A stretch of 64,000 nt of DNA from Magnetospirillum sp. XM-1. GTDB lineage: Bacteria > Pseudomonadota > Alphaproteobacteria > Rhodospirillales > Magnetospirillaceae. Positions 18,528-28,142 of this stretch are shown here, one piece after another. The notes under the pieces were generated by a model. The model ran no database searches. It saw only the letters and a list, made by a program, of their open reading frames with translations, and had not been told where the DNA came from. The stretch spans positions 3,996,001-4,060,000 of the forward strand of contig NZ_LN997848.1 in NCBI RefSeq assembly GCF_001511835.1. Reading direction: 5' to 3'. The translations under genes were made by a program, and so were the position numbers. Each line of letters begins with the position of its first letter. Within the stretch, counting starts at the first letter, position 1.

Positions 18528-19756
18528 GCGCCCTCCTGACGAATGGCGTCGGCCATGGCGGCCCAGGAACCGATCTTCTCGGCAGCGCCGACCCGCCCGA
18601 GAAAGGCCATGTCCAGGCCGCCCATCCAGGCGGTCATGGAATCCACGCCCGCCGGAACCGGCTTGATCAGATGCTGGGCGGCATGAACCGCCACCAGGGG
18701 TGATGATTCGGCGTTGGAATGGTATTCGCACCGGCTGGGCTCGTGGTGGTAGAGGACGGCCTCGACCACCGGATCGGTGAAGCCCCACAGCCCCAGCAGA
18801 ACGCCCCCCAGATCGGCGTGGGACGCGCCAAGGGCATTCCTTTCCGCGGCGATGATGCCGCCGCCCGAACGATCCAGACCCCGGCGCACCTCGGCCATGG
18901 CGTCCGGCCAGTTGGAGAACAGCAGCAACGAGCCCACATGGGCCAGCATCCCGGCGCATTGGGTCTGGTCCAGGGCCGCCTGGCCGAGACCGTTGGTTTC
19001 GGCGATCCGGCGGGCCAGCACGCCGATCTGCAGGCTGCGCTGCTCCAACTGGCGCAAGACGTCGCAGTCGATACCGCCGCATCGGAAGGCCTCGAAGATG
19101 CCGGCCATCACCGTGAGCGCCCGGACCATCTCGAAGCCCAGCATCTTGACCGCCTGCAGCACGTCGGTGATGGCCAACGGGATATAGAAGAAGCCTGAAT
19201 TGGTGAGCTTCAGCAGATTGACCGTCAGCCCCACATCGGAGGAGATGATCCGCGCCACCTCCGAGGCCGAGCCGTTGGGCGACTGCAATTCGGTGAACAA
19301 GGCGGTCAGCGCGTGGGGCAGAGCGGGAATGGACGTGGCCCCCGCCACCAGGGCCAGCAGGGCCGGGCTGTGCAGGGTGCGACGCACGGTCAGGGCGCGG
19401 CGGATGGCTTCGACCAGAACCTGGGGCTGACACGGCTTGACATAGTATTGATGGGCGGGGCCGATAGTGCGGAAAATGGCCTCGCGCTCGGAAAAGCCCG
19501 AAAGCACGATGCGCGCAGTCTGGGGCTGCAGCGTTCTCACCCGGTCCAGCAGCGCGGCCCCATCCATGCCGGGCATCCGCATGTCGGTGACGACCACGTC
19601 GACGGGCTGGCTCTCCAGAATGGCCAATGCCTCGGCGCCACCCAGGGCGAAGCGCATGTTCCACTCGTTGCGCTGGCCGTAGAGGCTGCGGCGCAGGCCG
19701 TCAAGAACGCCCTTTTCGTCGTCAACGAACAAGATGGTGGGCAGAACCGGATCCAT
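18524..19756 (-). CDS. Response regulator with HDOD domain
   Basis: A 410-residue protein. The receiver (about 7-120) has D58 in VVTDMRMPGMDG and YYVKPCQP. The HDOD domain (about 135-330) begins IPALPHALTALFTEL and contains DVGLTVNLLKLTNS and later HVGSLLLFSNW. HDOD proteins are signalling outputs related to HD phosphohydrolases; most have no known enzymatic activity. It lies 1 base from the CHASE kinase gene and overlaps the pseudo-HD-GYP gene, so it is in the middle of the operon. Confidence 0.85.
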   Translation of the reverse strand: MDPVLPTILFVDDEKGVLDGLRRSLYGQRNEWNMRFALGGAEALAILESQPVDVVVTDMRMPGMDGAALLDRVRTLQPQTARIVLSGFSEREAIFRTIGPAHQYYVKPCQPQVLVEAIRRALTVRRTLHSPALLALVAGATSIPALPHALTALFTELQSPNGSASEVARIISSDVGLTVNLLKLTNSGFFYIPLAITDVLQAVKMLGFEMVRALTVMAGIFEAFRCGGIDCDVLRQLEQRSLQIGVLARRIAETNGLGQAALDQTQCAGMLAHVGSLLLFSNWPDAMAEVRRGLDRSGGGIIAAERNALGASHADLGGVLLGLWGFTDPVVEAVLYHHEPSRCEYHSNAESSPLVAVHAAQHLIKPVPAGVDSMTAWMGGLDMAFLGRVGAAEKIGSWAAMADAIRQEGA

Positions 19757-19757
19757 C

Positions 19758-22007
19758 TCAGGCTCCTTGCGTCGCGGTCAGCGGGAGACGTATGCGGAAG
19801 CAGGCGCCCAAGCCGGGTTGCGATTCGGCCGAGATCTGGCCGCCATGGCGATGGATGATCGCCCGGCTGATGGCCAGCCCCTGCCCGGTGCCTTGCCCCG
19901 GTGCCTTGGTGGTGAAGAACATTTCGAAGATCTGCTTCAGATTGGCGGCCGGAATGCCGATGCCGGTATCGGCGACGCTCAGTTCGACCTCGTCGTCCAA
20001 TCTGCGCGTCCGCACCGTTATGCGGCCCGGGGCGTCGCCGCCCGCTTGGGCGATGGCGTGCGCCGCATTGACGATGAGGTTGACCAGGACCTGATTGATC
20101 TCGCCTTCGACGGCGAAGACTTTGGGAAGATCGGGGTCCAGGTCGCATTCCATCTGGGCCACGTATTTCCACTGGTTGCGGGTGACGGTGGCGACCACGT
20201 CGATCATGTGGTTGAGATCCACCGGATGGGCGCTCTTCGAGCTCGGATACGAGAACTCCTTGATGGCCTGGACGATCTTGGCGATCTGGCCGGTGCCATC
20301 GAGCGCCTGGTCCGCCGCCGCCGGCAGTTCCGCCGCCAGGAAGTCCAGATCAAGGGCCGAACTCCTGTCGGCGATGGACTTCCAGTCGCCTCCCTGCGTT
20401 GCGCTGGCGCGGACGGCCTGGGCAAGCTCCAGCAGTTCGGCCTGGCTTTCCTTCATGAAGACGATGTTGTCGCCCACATACTGGGTCGGGGTATTGATCT
20501 CGTGGGCGATGCCGCCGGCCAGGGTTCCCAGGGCCTCGAACCGGTCCGACTCGGCGATCCGCTCGATCATGGCGGCCCGCTCCTCCTCGGCCGCCTTGCG
20601 CGCCGTGATATCCTGAAGCGTGATAATGCTTCGCCCCTCTTCGGCCAAATCGTCGGCCAGGACATGCAGGACCCTTTCCTCGCCACCGACCTCGACGCGG
20701 AACTCCAGGTCCACGGCTTGACCGGCCGCATGGATCAGGGCGTCGCGCACCTTTTCCCGGTCGTCGGGATGCGCGCCTTGGAGCAGGAAATCCACCGGAC
20801 CGCTTGTCTGCTCCTTCGGCAGGCCAAGCATCTCCATCGCATCCGCCCCCGTCGCGAAAGTCCCCCGTTCCAGGTCCAGTTCCACGCTGACCAGCTTGGC
20901 GATGCGCTGGGCCTCGCCAAGGCGAAGCTTGGCACGGCCCATCTCGCGGGCAAGGGCGGTGGCCTTTTCGGCCTGGTCGATCCGGCTTTTCATGAGGGAC
21001 AGGTAGACAGCCGTGAACAGCAAGGCGGTGACCAGCAGGGCATAGGACGCCGTGGTGCGGCTGGCCGCCACGAACGCCTCGCTGGGCGTAGCAATCAGAA
21101 GCCAGGAGCGCCCGGCCATGACGAAGGATTCCGAAGCGTGCAGCCCGGCGGTAAGCTCTTCCGGCGCGCGGGTATCCTGCTTGGGAAACAGGCGCCGCTC
21201 GCCCTCGGCGGCGCTCATGTCGAAAAGGTGGATGTCGACCATGGGCAGCGCCAAGGTCACGGCCGCGCTGCTCGACGAGGAGGAAATCAGGTCGCCCAGC
21301 CTGAACACCCCGGAGATATAGCCGGTCAGCGAGCGCCGGTTGGATTCGGCATCGGCGGGGCCTTCCCGGCCGAACACCGGGGCAAGGATCAGCACGCCGT
21401 ATTGGCCGCCATGTTCCTGGACCAGGGTGATTCGTCCCGTCGCCTCGGGCACACCCTTGTCGCGGCCGCGTTCGAGAGCCAGCCGCCGGATGGGCTGCGA
21501 GGCCAGATCGAAGCCCAGGGCCGGCCGGTTGGACGCCACGGGCTCCATGTAGTAGATGGGAATGTACTCGGGCCGCCGGGCGGCGGGGCGCAAGGCCCCC
21601 TCGGCATCACGCTCGGTGAACACGAAACCGTCCAGGCCATCACGCCGCGCCGCCTCCTCGTAGCGGGCGCGCTGGTCATGGGGCACGCGCGGGTCCCAGG
21701 AATAGCCCTGAATGAAGTCATGATCCCTGAGGGTCTGCTCCACCAGCCGCCGGAAGTCCTCCCGGCTGGTGGCCCCGGGCGGAGCAACCGCGAAGTGGGC
21801 CGCCAGCAGGTTCACGCTGCCCCGCGCGATGGCGATGTTGGCGCGGATGGCGATGATCCGCTGGTCGGCCAGTTCCCCGAAACGGCTTTCGGAACTGCCG
21901 CGCTCCACCAGATAGACGATTCCGAAAAGCGCCAGCGACGACAGGACTCCCATGATCGACATGGGAAGCAATTGCCGAACGATCTTCGCTGACTTGAACA
22001 TCGCCAT
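19758..22007 (-). CDS. CHASE-domain sensor kinase (HEINTP class)
   Basis: A 749-residue kinase. TM1 is at about 15-35, a CHASE-type periplasmic domain follows at about 60-290 (WDPRVPHDQRARYEEAARRDG), TM2 is at about 318-340 and PAS about 360-475. The H-box is GIAHEINTPTQYVGDN (about 502), with NLIVNAAHAIAQAG, DTGIGI and FFTTKAPGQGTGQGLAI. The H-box is nearly identical to the kinase at 14565-16502. The start at 22007 has GGAGCG upstream; the upstream in-frame extension overlaps the previous gene and is rejected. Confidence 0.86.
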   Translation of the reverse strand: MAMFKSAKIVRQLLPMSIMGVLSSLALFGIVYLVERGSSESRFGELADQRIIAIRANIAIARGSVNLLAAHFAVAPPGATSREDFRRLVEQTLRDHDFIQGYSWDPRVPHDQRARYEEAARRDGLDGFVFTERDAEGALRPAARRPEYIPIYYMEPVASNRPALGFDLASQPIRRLALERGRDKGVPEATGRITLVQEHGGQYGVLILAPVFGREGPADAESNRRSLTGYISGVFRLGDLISSSSSSAAVTLALPMVDIHLFDMSAAEGERRLFPKQDTRAPEELTAGLHASESFVMAGRSWLLIATPSEAFVAASRTTASYALLVTALLFTAVYLSLMKSRIDQAEKATALAREMGRAKLRLGEAQRIAKLVSVELDLERGTFATGADAMEMLGLPKEQTSGPVDFLLQGAHPDDREKVRDALIHAAGQAVDLEFRVEVGGEERVLHVLADDLAEEGRSIITLQDITARKAAEEERAAMIERIAESDRFEALGTLAGGIAHEINTPTQYVGDNIVFMKESQAELLELAQAVRASATQGGDWKSIADRSSALDLDFLAAELPAAADQALDGTGQIAKIVQAIKEFSYPSSKSAHPVDLNHMIDVVATVTRNQWKYVAQMECDLDPDLPKVFAVEGEINQVLVNLIVNAAHAIAQAGGDAPGRITVRTRRLDDEVELSVADTGIGIPAANLKQIFEMFFTTKAPGQGTGQGLAISRAIIHRHGGQISAESQPGLGACFRIRLPLTATQGA

Positions 22008-22056
22008 GACCACGCTCCAAGGCAAGGTTAACCGCCTACCTTGGATATAGTCCATC

Positions 22057-23043
22057 TTATTTAGTGCCGGTAGTACCCCCATTTGGGAGGGTCACCGGCA
22101 GGCTCAGGACGAGCCGGACCACTTCGGCCTGCCGCGCCTTGCCGGTCTTGGCGAAAATCTGCTTCAGGTATCCCCGCGCCGTACCGATGGTGATTCCCCC
22201 TTCGAGGGCGGCGTCATCGAGGGGCAGGCCCCGCGCCAAAGCATGGGCCAGCTTGGCTTCGGCCGATGTGAGGCCGAGCAGGCGCATCACCTCGTCGGCG
22301 CTGGGAATGGGCTGATTGTCGGGATCTGAAATATAAAGCGCCGCCTTTGGCGCGGCGTCTCCCCCGTCCAGGGCGGTCACCGCCACCGACAGGGAAGAGC
22401 CGCTGCCACGGGGCAGGCTCATCACTCCGCCCTCTCCCGCCTCGACGGCCGAGGCGATCAGCGCATGCAGCCGGGAGGTTTCAGCGGGGGTCGAGGCGCG
22501 GCAGACCTTTTGCGCCCCGATGACGATGCCGTCCTCCTCGGCGCACAGGGCGCCGCCCAAGCGGTTCATGAACAGGATGCGGGCCTCGCAATCCACCACC
22601 AGAACGGCAACGGGAAGCTTGTCCAGGGCCGTGTCGGCGGGGCTGTCGGCCACGGGCGCGGGCAGTGCCGCGGCCAGGGCGGCCTGGATCCCCTCCACCA
22701 GCAGGAACGAGGGGCAGGGCTTGGTGAAAAAACGGAAGATTTCCGCCTGATTGATCGCGTCGATGGCGGTCCGCAGATCGGCGGTGCCGGTCAGAACGAT
22801 GAAACGCGCGGCCCCTCCCGTCCGCCGCATGGCCATGACCATCTGGAGCCCGTTCATGCCCGGCATCTTCATGTCGGTCACCACCACCTGGGGGCCCCAC
22901 GTCCGATAGGATTCCACCGCCGTCTCGGGCGACGACTGGAACTCCATCTCCCACCGCGCCGCCTGGGAATGCAGCGAGCGGCGCAGGGCCGCCAGAACCC
23001 GGACATCGTCGTCAACGAACAGGATACGGGCTTTGCGAGACAT
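22057..23043 (-). CDS. Response regulator: REC, PAS-like, LuxR-type HTH
   Basis: A 328-residue protein, first gene of the operon. The receiver has phosphoacceptor D57 (VVVTDMKMPGMNG) and FRFFTKPC. A PAS-like middle region (about 140-235) starts LDKLPVAVLVVD. The C-terminal LuxR/GerE-like HTH (about 260-325) has LGLTSAEAKLAHALARG and GTARGYLKQIFAKTGK. It is the only protein of the operon with a DNA-binding domain, so it probably gives the transcriptional output and may control its own promoter in 23044-23189. Confidence 0.85.
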   Translation of the reverse strand: MSRKARILFVDDDVRVLAALRRSLHSQAARWEMEFQSSPETAVESYRTWGPQVVVTDMKMPGMNGLQMVMAMRRTGGAARFIVLTGTADLRTAIDAINQAEIFRFFTKPCPSFLLVEGIQAALAAALPAPVADSPADTALDKLPVAVLVVDCEARILFMNRLGGALCAEEDGIVIGAQKVCRASTPAETSRLHALIASAVEAGEGGVMSLPRGSGSSLSVAVTALDGGDAAPKAALYISDPDNQPIPSADEVMRLLGLTSAEAKLAHALARGLPLDDAALEGGITIGTARGYLKQIFAKTGKARQAEVVRLVLSLPVTLPNGGTTGTK

Positions 23044-23189
23044 GAACCCAGCGTCCCCAGACGTTCTCGGTCAACAGGAACGATAACGCGCTTCCCCCCC
23101 GCCCGATAGGCGAAGGGCGGAGAAATCAGTACGATTTTCCGTTTTTCGAGGCGTCGTGCGAATTGCCCCGATGGCGCGGCGGCGGGCGG

Positions 23190-23501
23190 CTATCGGTTGA
23201 AGGCCGCCAGATAGAGGGCGAAGCAAAGGCCCAGCACCGCCAGCAACAGGCCGGTGAACAGGCCGCGCCAGCCCGGCCCGGCCCGGCGCAGGTCGAGAAA
23301 GTGGTCCAGGACCTGGCGGGCCTTGATGAAGCTGGCGGCGAGCGCCACCACCACCGAGACGAGGCTGGCCCGCTGGCCGGGCGGCCCCAGCACGGCGGCG
23401 GCCACCGAAATCACGGTGAGGACGGCCAGGATCACCCAGGCGCGGGTCAGGCGGCGCCCCCAGGCGCCCATTTCTTCCGGCGTCATATCTTCGGAACTCA
23501 T
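23190..23501 (-). CDS. norF: NorF-like small membrane protein
   Basis: A 103-residue protein with three hydrophobic helices (about 20-40, 45-63, 80-100), like the prokaryotic cytochrome c oxidase subunit IV family to which NorF belongs. It overlaps the norE stop by 4 bases and is the last gene of the nor operon. NorF is needed for full NO reductase activity in some denitrifiers; its exact role is unclear. The assignment rests on size, topology and position. Confidence 0.75.
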   Translation of the reverse strand: MSSEDMTPEEMGAWGRRLTRAWVILAVLTVISVAAAVLGPPGQRASLVSVVVALAASFIKARQVLDHFLDLRRAGPGWRGLFTGLLLAVLGLCFALYLAAFNR

Positions 23502-24067
23502 CGCAGCAGGTACACCAGGGGAAAGAGGATCAGCCAGATCAGGTCGACCATGTGCCAGAAGGCGGCGCCGGTCTCCAGATTCTCCACGCTGTCATGACGG
23601 CCGACGATGGCCAGCACGATCAGCCCCATCACCACATGGGCGGCATGAAAACCGGTGGTGAGGAAGAACAGCGTCCAGAAGGTGTCGGTCTCGAGCCCCA
23701 GGCCGCGCGACGCCTTGTCGGCGAATTCCACCGCCTTGACCGCCAGGAAGCCCAGGCCCAGCGCCCCGGCCCCGACCAGATGCAGCCGCGCCCCCCGGCG
23801 ATCGCCGCCCACGCGGGCCCGCACGGCGCGGGCGGCCAGCCAGCCGCTGGTGACCAGGATCAGGGTGTTGAGGCCGCCGAGCGGAATGGACAATTGTGAC
23901 TGACCGGTCAGCACCATGTCGGGATGGAGCAGGCGCACCACGGCAAAGCCGACCAACAGGGCGCCGAACACCAGCAATTCGCTGATGATCAGCACCCACA
24001 TGATGGGATTGCCGGGCAATTCCGACAGGGCGCCCCAGCCGCCCGAGTGTTCCGTTTCCTCGCTCAT
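23498..24067 (-). CDS. norE: NorE, cytochrome c oxidase subunit III-like protein
   Basis: A 189-residue membrane protein with five hydrophobic helices. It carries the heme-copper oxidase subunit III pattern (WVLIISELLVFGALL, TGFHAAHVVMGL, FWHMVDLIWLILFPLVYL). The ATG at 24067 overlaps the norD stop (ATGA). The long open frame upstream in this phase is antisense-type noise through norD. It assists NO reductase function or assembly. Confidence 0.88.
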   Translation of the reverse strand: MSEETEHSGGWGALSELPGNPIMWVLIISELLVFGALLVGFAVVRLLHPDMVLTGQSQLSIPLGGLNTLILVTSGWLAARAVRARVGGDRRGARLHLVGAGALGLGFLAVKAVEFADKASRGLGLETDTFWTLFFLTTGFHAAHVVMGLIVLAIVGRHDSVENLETGAAFWHMVDLIWLILFPLVYLLR

Positions 24068-25953
24068 GCCGCCAATTGCCTGTAGATGCGCGGCAGGGCC
24101 GCCGACAGATGGGCCAGATTGCCGATGATGGCGTAATGGCCGCGTCCGAACAGATGGGGGAAATAGGCCTGGGCCTTGGAATCCACCGTGACGCCGAACA
24201 CCGTCAGGCCCTTGGCCCGGGCCTCCAGCACCGCCTTGCGGGTGTCTTCCAGCCCATAGCGGCCCTCGTAATGGTCCACGTCGTTGGGCTTGCCGTCGGA
24301 CAGCACCAAGAGCAGGCGCCGGCGCTCGGGCCGCTCCTCCAGCCGCTTGACGCCGTAGCGCAGCGCGGCGCCGATGCGGGTGTAATAGCCGGGCCGCACC
24401 GCCCCGATGCGGCGCATGACGGTGGGCGAGAAGTCCTCGTCGAAATCCTTCAGCGTATCGACCTTGACCCATTGGCGTTTGCGCGAGGTGAAGGCCGCCA
24501 CCGCGAAGGGATCGCCGCAGGCCGCCAGACCGTGGCCGAACACCGCCAGGGCCTCCTTCTCCACGTCGAGGACGCGGCGGTTGTCCACCCAGGCGTCGGT
24601 GGAGAGCGAGGCATCCACCAGCACCATCACCGCCAGGTCGCGGTCCTGGGCGCTGTGCCGGGTCCACACCCGGTCCGAGCCGATGCCCCCGGCGGCGAGG
24701 TCGGAGCGCGAGCGCACCACCGCGTCGGTGTCCAGATCCTGGCCGTCGGCCTGGGCGCGCAGCAGCATGGGACGGGTGCGCAGGGCCTCGAACTGGCGCT
24801 TGACCATGCGGATGCGGCGCTTGGCGGCCTCGTCCGGGGTCCAGTCGTCGCCTTCCTCTGCCGCGCGGCCCACCAGCACCGAGCAATGGTCGGGGTGATA
24901 GGCATTGGCCCGCCAATCCCATTCGGGCAGCAGGAATTCGCCGGTCAGCCTTGTGGTGTCGGTGGCCGAGGGCGGCAGATCCAGGTCGAATTTCAGCTTG
25001 GTGGCGGCGCGGCGCGCATTCTTGGACAAGGTGATCACGTCCATGTCGTCGGCGGCCTTCTTCGCCTCCTCCTCGTCGGTGTCGTCGGCGCCGCGATTGA
25101 CGTTGACCATGTCGGCCATGGCCAGGATCTTTTCGAAGCGGTTGAGGATCAGCGGGTCCTTGCGCTCGGCCTGATCGGTGTCGCGGCGCTCGGCGCGGCG
25201 GCGCACCGTATCCTCGCCCTCCTCCGATCCGCCGCCACCCGGTTCGGGCTCGGCATCCTCGGGCGCGGCGGCGCCCAGTCCGCCCGCCACGCTTTCCCCC
25301 CACAGCGGCACCGGCAGGAAAGGGCGATAGCCGGCGGGGGCCTTGGGCGGAAGCGTCGGCTCGGCCCCGGGATCGGCCAGCAGCGACAGCACGCCCTGCT
25401 CCATCGCCGCCTCGGCCCCCGACAGCCGGCGAAGGGGCCGGACGGCCAGCAGGCCGGCGGCCAGGGCTTTGTAGCGGCCGCGCAGACCGGGAAAGTGGGC
25501 GAGCACCGCCCTGGTGGTACGGGCGGCGGCGGCCAGACGGGCGAGGTCGGCGGCGAAGGCGTCGTCGGGCAGGCGTGCCGGCTCCAGCAGCGCGAACCAT
25601 GCCGCCAGCCAGACGTAAAGGTCGCGGTTGAGGTCCTCGGACGCGAACAAGGCGATGCGGGGCGGCAGCGACAAGGTGGACTGATCGCGGCTGGCAAGGG
25701 TCAGGCGCTCGCTCTCCATGCCTAAGCGCTGCTTCAGGCTGAGGCGGTGGCCGGACTGGCGCGACTGGGCCGCCGCGATGGCCAGGGCCTTGTCGCCGCC
25801 CAGGCCCCGGAACAGCACCGCCAGACGGGGCCGCATGGAGTCCAGCGTCACCGCCGCCTCGGGGAAGGTGGGCCAGCTGGCCTTCTCGCCGACCCAGCGG
25901 TGCCAGACCTCGCCGACCCGTTCCTCCAGTTCCAGCAGGGACAGCCAGCTCAT
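24064..25953 (-). CDS. norD: NorD, von Willebrand A-domain NO reductase activation protein
   Basis: A 629-residue cytoplasmic protein. The N-terminal half is helical. The C-terminal vWA domain (about 440-625) has MIDAS motif DASLST and a later LSDGKPND. An acidic low-complexity linker with many E and D residues lies at about 225-265. NorD works with the NorQ AAA+ ATPase as a MoxR/vWA pair that matures or activates the NorCB enzyme. The start overlaps the norQ stop by 4 bases. Confidence 0.92.
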   Translation of the reverse strand: MSWLSLLELEERVGEVWHRWVGEKASWPTFPEAAVTLDSMRPRLAVLFRGLGGDKALAIAAAQSRQSGHRLSLKQRLGMESERLTLASRDQSTLSLPPRIALFASEDLNRDLYVWLAAWFALLEPARLPDDAFAADLARLAAAARTTRAVLAHFPGLRGRYKALAAGLLAVRPLRRLSGAEAAMEQGVLSLLADPGAEPTLPPKAPAGYRPFLPVPLWGESVAGGLGAAAPEDAEPEPGGGGSEEGEDTVRRRAERRDTDQAERKDPLILNRFEKILAMADMVNVNRGADDTDEEEAKKAADDMDVITLSKNARRAATKLKFDLDLPPSATDTTRLTGEFLLPEWDWRANAYHPDHCSVLVGRAAEEGDDWTPDEAAKRRIRMVKRQFEALRTRPMLLRAQADGQDLDTDAVVRSRSDLAAGGIGSDRVWTRHSAQDRDLAVMVLVDASLSTDAWVDNRRVLDVEKEALAVFGHGLAACGDPFAVAAFTSRKRQWVKVDTLKDFDEDFSPTVMRRIGAVRPGYYTRIGAALRYGVKRLEERPERRRLLLVLSDGKPNDVDHYEGRYGLEDTRKAVLEARAKGLTVFGVTVDSKAQAYFPHLFGRGHYAIIGNLAHLSAALPRIYRQLAA

Positions 25954-26732
25954 GCGAACACCGCCTTCACCACCTCCTCAAGCCCGGCCTTGACCTCCGG
26001 ATCGTCGGACAGCGGTTCGACCATGGTGACGTGGACGGCGTCGCGCACCGCCAGGCCCGCCTGCATCAGGGTGGCGCAATAGACCAGCAGGCGGGTGGAG
26101 ACGCCCTCCTCCAGATCGTGGCCCTTCAACGCGCGGAACCGGCGGGCCAGCTGCACCAGCGGCTCGACCTTGGCCTCGTCCAGGCCGGATTCCTCGGCCA
26201 CCACCTTGCGTTCCAGCTCGGGCGCGGGGAAGTCGAACTCGATGGCGACGAAGCGCTGGCGCGTCGAGGGCTTCAACTGCTTCAAGACGTTCTGGTAGCC
26301 GGGATTGTAGGAGGCCACCAGCATGAATTCGCCCGGCGCCGCCAGCAATTCGCCGGTGCGCTCGAGGGGCAGCAGGCGGCGGTCGTCGGTCAGCGGATGC
26401 AGCACCACGGTGACGTCCTTTCGGGCCTCGACCACCTCGTCCAGGTAGCAGATGCCGCCGTCGCGCACGGAGCTGGTCAGGGGGCCGTCGCTCCACACCG
26501 TGTCGCCGCCCTTCAACAGGTAGCGGCCGGTGAGGTCGGCGGCGGTCAGATCGTCATGACAGGAAACGGTATAAAGCGGCCGGCCCAGTCTGGCGGCCAT
26601 GTGGGCGACGAAGCGGGTCTTGCCGCAGCCCGTCGGGCCCTTGAGCAGCAGCGGCAGGCGCTTGCGCCAGGCCAACTCGAACAGGGCGCATTCGTTGCCC
26701 TGGGGAAGGTAGAAGGGAAGGTCCTGGGACAT
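25950..26732 (-). CDS. norQ: NorQ, MoxR-type AAA+ ATPase
   Basis: A 260-residue ATPase with Walker A GPTGCGKT (about 36-43), Walker B ICYLDEVVEA, sensor-1 region ASYNPGYQ and arginine-finger-like STRLL. It belongs to the MoxR/CbbQ/NorQ family that remodels metalloenzymes together with a vWA partner, here NorD. It lies 52 bases downstream of norB. It probably helps insert or activate the non-heme iron centre of NorB (family knowledge). Confidence 0.93.
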   Translation of the reverse strand: MSQDLPFYLPQGNECALFELAWRKRLPLLLKGPTGCGKTRFVAHMAARLGRPLYTVSCHDDLTAADLTGRYLLKGGDTVWSDGPLTSSVRDGGICYLDEVVEARKDVTVVLHPLTDDRRLLPLERTGELLAAPGEFMLVASYNPGYQNVLKQLKPSTRQRFVAIEFDFPAPELERKVVAEESGLDEAKVEPLVQLARRFRALKGHDLEEGVSTRLLVYCATLMQAGLAVRDAVHVTMVEPLSDDPEVKAGLEEVVKAVFA

Positions 26733-26784
26733 TCAAATCTCCGGAAAGACGGGGCGGCGGGGTTGGCCGCCGCCCCTTGCTCGC

Positions 26785-28125
26785 TTACTCGGCCGGCTGG
26801 GCGATGGCCGCCCCGGCCCGCTTGCCGCCGGGAACCACCAGCGACCAGACGATCAGGACGACGCCCACCAGGGTGGCGATGCCCGCCCCCAGACGCATCC
26901 AGTAGAACAGGCCGAGCGCGTCCTGCACTTCCATGAAGTTCATGCCCATGACGCGCTGCAGATGGGTCTGCACCACGCCGGCGAAGGTGAGCGCGAAGGT
27001 CATGAAGGTGACGCCCGACGATGTGACCCAGAAGCCCCACATGTTGAGAACCTGATTATAGGGCTCACGCTTCAGCAGGTTGGGCATGGCGTAGGTGAAC
27101 ATGGCGATGTTGAGCATCACATAGGCGCCGTAGAAGGCCAGATGCCCGTGGGCCGCCGTCACCTGGGTGCCGTGGGTCACGTAGTTGATGGGAGCCAGCG
27201 TATGCAGGAAGCCCCACACCCCGGCGCCGAAGAAGGCGAACACCGAGCAGCCCAGCGACCACAGCAGCGCCGCCTTGTTGGGATGGGTACGGCCGCCCTT
27301 CCACACCATCATGAAGGTGAAGACCACCATGGCGAAGAACGGCGCCACCTCCAGGGTGGAGAACACGCTGCCGATCCACTGCCAGTAGGCGGGCATGCCG
27401 ATCCAGTAGTAGTGGTGGCCGGTCCCCAAGATGCCCGAGAACAGCGCCAGGCCGATGATGACGTAGAGCCACTTCTCGACCACCTCGCGATCCACGCCGG
27501 TCATCTTGATCATCAGGAAGGCCAGCACCGAGGCCATGACCAGTTCCCACACGCCTTCCACCCACAGATGGACGACCCACCACCAGAACACCTTGTCGAG
27601 GATCAGGTTCGACGGGTTGTAGAGCGAGAACAGGAAGAACACCGCGATGCCCCACAGCCCCAGCAGCAGGACGTTGGTGATCACCGTCTTGCGCCCCTTC
27701 ATCACCGTCAGGGTGACGTTGTAGAGGAACATCAGGGCGACCACGACGATGGCCAGCTTGATCCACAGCGGCTGTTCCAGGAACTCGCGGCCCTCGTGGA
27801 TGCGGAACAGATAGCCGACCACGGCGGCGGCGGCGCCGAACAGGAACAGCCAGAACTGGATGATGGCCAGCTTGGGGCTGTGCAGCTCGGTCTCGGATTC
27901 TTCCGGGATCAGGTAGTAGGCGCAGCCGAAGAAGCCCATCAGCAGCCAGACGATCAGCGCGTTGGTGTGGATCATGCGGGCGATGTTGAACGGCAGCAGT
28001 TCGGACAGCGTGTTGGGCACCACCACGATGGTGCCCAGCACCACGCCGAACAGAACCTGGGCGACGAACAGGCCCAGCGCTCCGGCGAAGTAGTAGAGCG
28101 CAACCTTTTGCGATTCGTATTTCAT
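26785..28125 (-). CDS. norB: Nitric oxide reductase large subunit NorB
   Basis: A 446-residue polytopic membrane protein, the usual length for cytochrome c-dependent NorB, with about 12 TM helices. The conserved VHLWVEGVWELVMA carries the Glu and His around the binuclear heme b3/FeB site. Further heme-ligand histidines occur in RMIHTNALIVWLLMG and GTGHHYYWIG. It reduces 2 NO to N2O with electrons from NorC. The ATG at 28125 follows GGGGGAG; the longer frame reaches into norC and is rejected. It starts 17 bases after norC. Confidence 0.95.
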   Translation of the reverse strand: MKYESQKVALYYFAGALGLFVAQVLFGVVLGTIVVVPNTLSELLPFNIARMIHTNALIVWLLMGFFGCAYYLIPEESETELHSPKLAIIQFWLFLFGAAAAVVGYLFRIHEGREFLEQPLWIKLAIVVVALMFLYNVTLTVMKGRKTVITNVLLLGLWGIAVFFLFSLYNPSNLILDKVFWWWVVHLWVEGVWELVMASVLAFLMIKMTGVDREVVEKWLYVIIGLALFSGILGTGHHYYWIGMPAYWQWIGSVFSTLEVAPFFAMVVFTFMMVWKGGRTHPNKAALLWSLGCSVFAFFGAGVWGFLHTLAPINYVTHGTQVTAAHGHLAFYGAYVMLNIAMFTYAMPNLLKREPYNQVLNMWGFWVTSSGVTFMTFALTFAGVVQTHLQRVMGMNFMEVQDALGLFYWMRLGAGIATLVGVVLIVWSLVVPGGKRAGAAIAQPAE

Positions 28126-28142
28126 TGTATTCGCTCCCCCTT

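Noticed and set aside
18524..19664. Extending the HD-GYP regulator upstream to 19664 in the same frame
   Set aside because: The upstream part lies over the HDOD gene in another frame, and a strong AGGAGG with ATG is present at 18527.
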